Positions 62,755 to 64,000 of a DNA stretch of 64,000 nucleotides are shown piece by piece; within the stretch, counting starts at the first letter, position 1, and each line of letters starts with the position of its first letter. The DNA is from CAWBLP01 sp963721065 (GTDB lineage Bacteria; Pseudomonadota; Alphaproteobacteria; Acetobacterales; Acetobacteraceae), in NCBI GenBank assembly GCA_963721065.1, contig CAVRHO010000007.1, forward strand, positions 186,001 through 250,000, given 5' to 3'. The position numbers and the translations under genes were made by a program. Below the pieces are notes generated by a model. It saw only the letters and a list, made by a program, of their open reading frames with translations. It did no database searches and had not been told where the DNA came from.

Positions 62755-63249
62755 ATGCGCAGCTTCACAATGGCTTTGCTCGGCCTGGCAGTGGCACTGC
62801 CGGTCGGAATCGCAACGGTGCCGGCGCACGCGGATTCCGGCGAATACGGCAACCACGCGCAGCGCTCCTTCGATCACTGGGGCTACCAGAGCACGCCGTT
62901 CGGCTACACGCACGAGCATCGCGACGAGAACGCGCAGCGTTACGGCCGCAACGAGAACGATCGCTACGGGCAGAACGAGCACGACCGGTACGGGCGGAAC
63001 GAGCACGACCAATACGGGCGGAACGAGCACGCCTACCGCGGCTACAATCACGAACATGACCACTGGCGGTACGGCCAACAGCAGTTCGGTTACAATGCTG
63101 GGAACGGCTGGGGTGAGAACGGCTGGAACCATCACCAGGGTTGGGAGCACAATCGCGGCTACGGCCCCGAAACCCACTACGGCTACAACGGTGAGCGCAG
63201 TGGCTATGGGGGCGGTGGATACCGCGCGTACCGGAACGACCACGACTGA
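62755..63249 (+). CDS. Secreted RYGRNEHD-repeat protein
   Basis: The 164-aa protein has a signal peptide (MRSFTMALLGLAVALPVGIATVPAHA, cleavage near residue 26). The mature part is a low-complexity array: four to five eight-residue units around residues 61-92 (RYGRNEND, RYGQNEHD, RYGRNEHD, QYGRNEHA), then a Gly/Asn/His/Tyr/Trp-rich stretch (NEHAYRGYNHEHDHWRYG, GWGENGWNHHQGWEHNRGYG). There is no Cys. The composition suggests metal binding or a matrix-like role; I recognise no family. GGGGAG lies upstream of the ATG. Confidence 0.75.
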   Translation: MRSFTMALLGLAVALPVGIATVPAHADSGEYGNHAQRSFDHWGYQSTPFGYTHEHRDENAQRYGRNENDRYGQNEHDRYGRNEHDQYGRNEHAYRGYNHEHDHWRYGQQQFGYNAGNGWGENGWNHHQGWEHNRGYGPETHYGYNGERSGYGGGGYRAYRNDHD

Positions 63250-63369
63250 GCATCCCGCGGGAATTGCTGAATGCACGCACGCCGGCCTCGGGCGACGGCT
63301 ATGGTCGCCTGAGGCCGGCCCGTCGTTCCGGGACCATCCCGCCCGGTCTGGCCAGTCAAACCGGCCGTA

Positions 63370-64000
63370 TCACACCGGACGTGCCCTGGCGCCCGCGCCA
63401 GGCGCCTGGGTGTTGCCGGCGAGCCCCAGATCCGGGAGGTGCAGTTCGGCCTCGCGTGTCTCGGGACCCATCAGGCCACCGCTGATCATCATGATCGCGG
63501 CCAGCACCAGCAGAATCAGCGGCGTGAACAGGTACGGCATGAAGTTCGCCAGCCACAGCACGTAAATGCCGGAGAACGACGGAAGGATCACCGCCGCGCT
63601 ATAGCCGATGCCATACCCGCTGGCGCGGACATGGGTGGGGAAGCGCTCGCAGATATACACGGTCACCACACCCCAGGGCGAAATCGCCAGCACGTGGAAA
63701 ATGGCGAACAGCGTGGTGGTGACCAGCGGCGATCCGCCGCCCAGCGCATGCCTGACGCCCAGATACCACACCACCGGCGTGACGATCAGCTCGACGAGCC
63801 CACCAACGACGATGGTCAGGCGCCGGCCGATCATCTGGCTCAGCAGGCCGTAGCCAACGAAACCAAAGAACAGCCCGATGCTGGCCAACAGGAACCCGTT
63901 CGACGTCATCACGCTTGGCACATGCAGTTGCTGCACCATCAGGCCGGGCAGCAACGTAGAGGGCTGACCCACCAGCCAGAAGCCGCTCATCATCAGGAAG
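63370..64000 (-). CDS. MFS transporter, 3' part
   Basis: At least 207 C-terminal residues of a 12-helix MFS carrier; the frame is open past the window edge. Helices and loops such as MIGRRLTIVVGG (motif A-like between TM8 and TM9), HVLAISPWGVVTVYICERFPTHVRASGYGIGYSAAVILPSF and LLVLAAIMMISGGLMGPETRE match the metabolite:H+ symporter/shikimate-like and sugar-porter groups. The substrate is unknown. Confidence 0.88.
   Translation of the reverse strand, partial: FLMMSGFWLVGQPSTLLPGLMVQQLHVPSVMTSNGFLLASIGLFFGFVGYGLLSQMIGRRLTIVVGGLVELIVTPVVWYLGVRHALGGGSPLVTTTLFAIFHVLAISPWGVVTVYICERFPTHVRASGYGIGYSAAVILPSFSGIYVLWLANFMPYLFTPLILLVLAAIMMISGGLMGPETREAELHLPDLGLAGNTQAPGAGARARPV

Noticed and set aside
62449..63276. 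A Val/Ala-rich minus-strand frame opposite the RYGRNEHD protein
   Set aside because: It is the antisense reading of the repeat gene, has no plausible start signal and its hydrophobic repeats mirror the sense-strand array.

Overview
High-GC chromosomal DNA from an alphaproteobacterium. The mix of families (FtsY, a GNTTKA-type H+-pyrophosphatase, metK-trmB-nth, PEP-CTERM proteins, GGCCGG palindromic repeats) fits Rhodospirillales, probably Acetobacteraceae, but this is inference. Genes are densely packed on both strands, often with ATGA overlaps. Intergenic gaps are unusually rich in short tandem arrays and palindromic repeats.

Layout. 1-800: 3' part of ftsY. 1420-6572 (minus): a six-gene group 3b-like cytoplasmic [NiFe] hydrogenase operon (beta, a stand-alone cNMP-binding protein, gamma, small subunit, large subunit, maturation protease) with an FNR/FixK-like box upstream. 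7187-10470 (minus): MarR-EmrA-EmrB efflux operon. 10715-11898: crcB and a universal stress protein. 12177-16610: complete dTDP-L-rhamnose pathway (rfbBACD) plus a GT2 glycosyltransferase. 16696-16769: tRNA-Gln(CTG). 17.1-28.7 kb: a surface-polysaccharide region of mosaic character, with an epimerase, an SDR, an unknown GT-like protein, a frameshifted second rfbC, an ACP/FkbH pair, a hexapeptide acetyltransferase, a DUF4910-like aminopeptidase fold protein, rfbF and a sugar C-methyltransferase. 28990-31086: hppA. 31366-35158 (minus): SDR and CaiB-type CoA-transferase genes, then a thiolase/DUF35 pair broken by many single-base frameshifts. 35.7-37.1 kb: GNAT and class II aldolase.

37.5-49.9 kb: two PEP-CTERM proteins, a Cys-rich secreted protein, a PTPS-like/glycosyltransferase/methyltransferase cluster running into otnK-otnC, an M16 protease, twin tatA genes, a cold-shock protein and an SDR. 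50.1-50.9 kb: remnants of two divergent genes (DUF2182-like and MocR-like) that have both lost their 5' halves at one junction. 51.1-54.8 kb (minus): a branched-chain amino acid type ABC transporter (livHMGF) with apparent frameshifts in livG and livM and no binding protein in the window. 54.9-58.5 kb: a frameshifted DUF2293-like gene, a second DHA2 pump and an amidohydrolase. 58.9-61.5 kb (minus): metK, trmB and nth. The window ends with a TauD-family dioxygenase, a secreted RYGRNEHD-repeat protein and the 3' part of an MFS transporter.

The most unusual signals are: (i) composite intergenic elements in which a minisatellite array sits on one constant side of a GC palindrome; (ii) a PTPS-like protein lacking the canonical Cys and one zinc His, coupled to a glycosyltransferase and a methyltransferase; (iii) the FkbH/ACP polysaccharide-decoration cluster; (iv) the secreted octapeptide-repeat protein; (v) clustered single-base frameshifts that are either recent decay or assembly errors.
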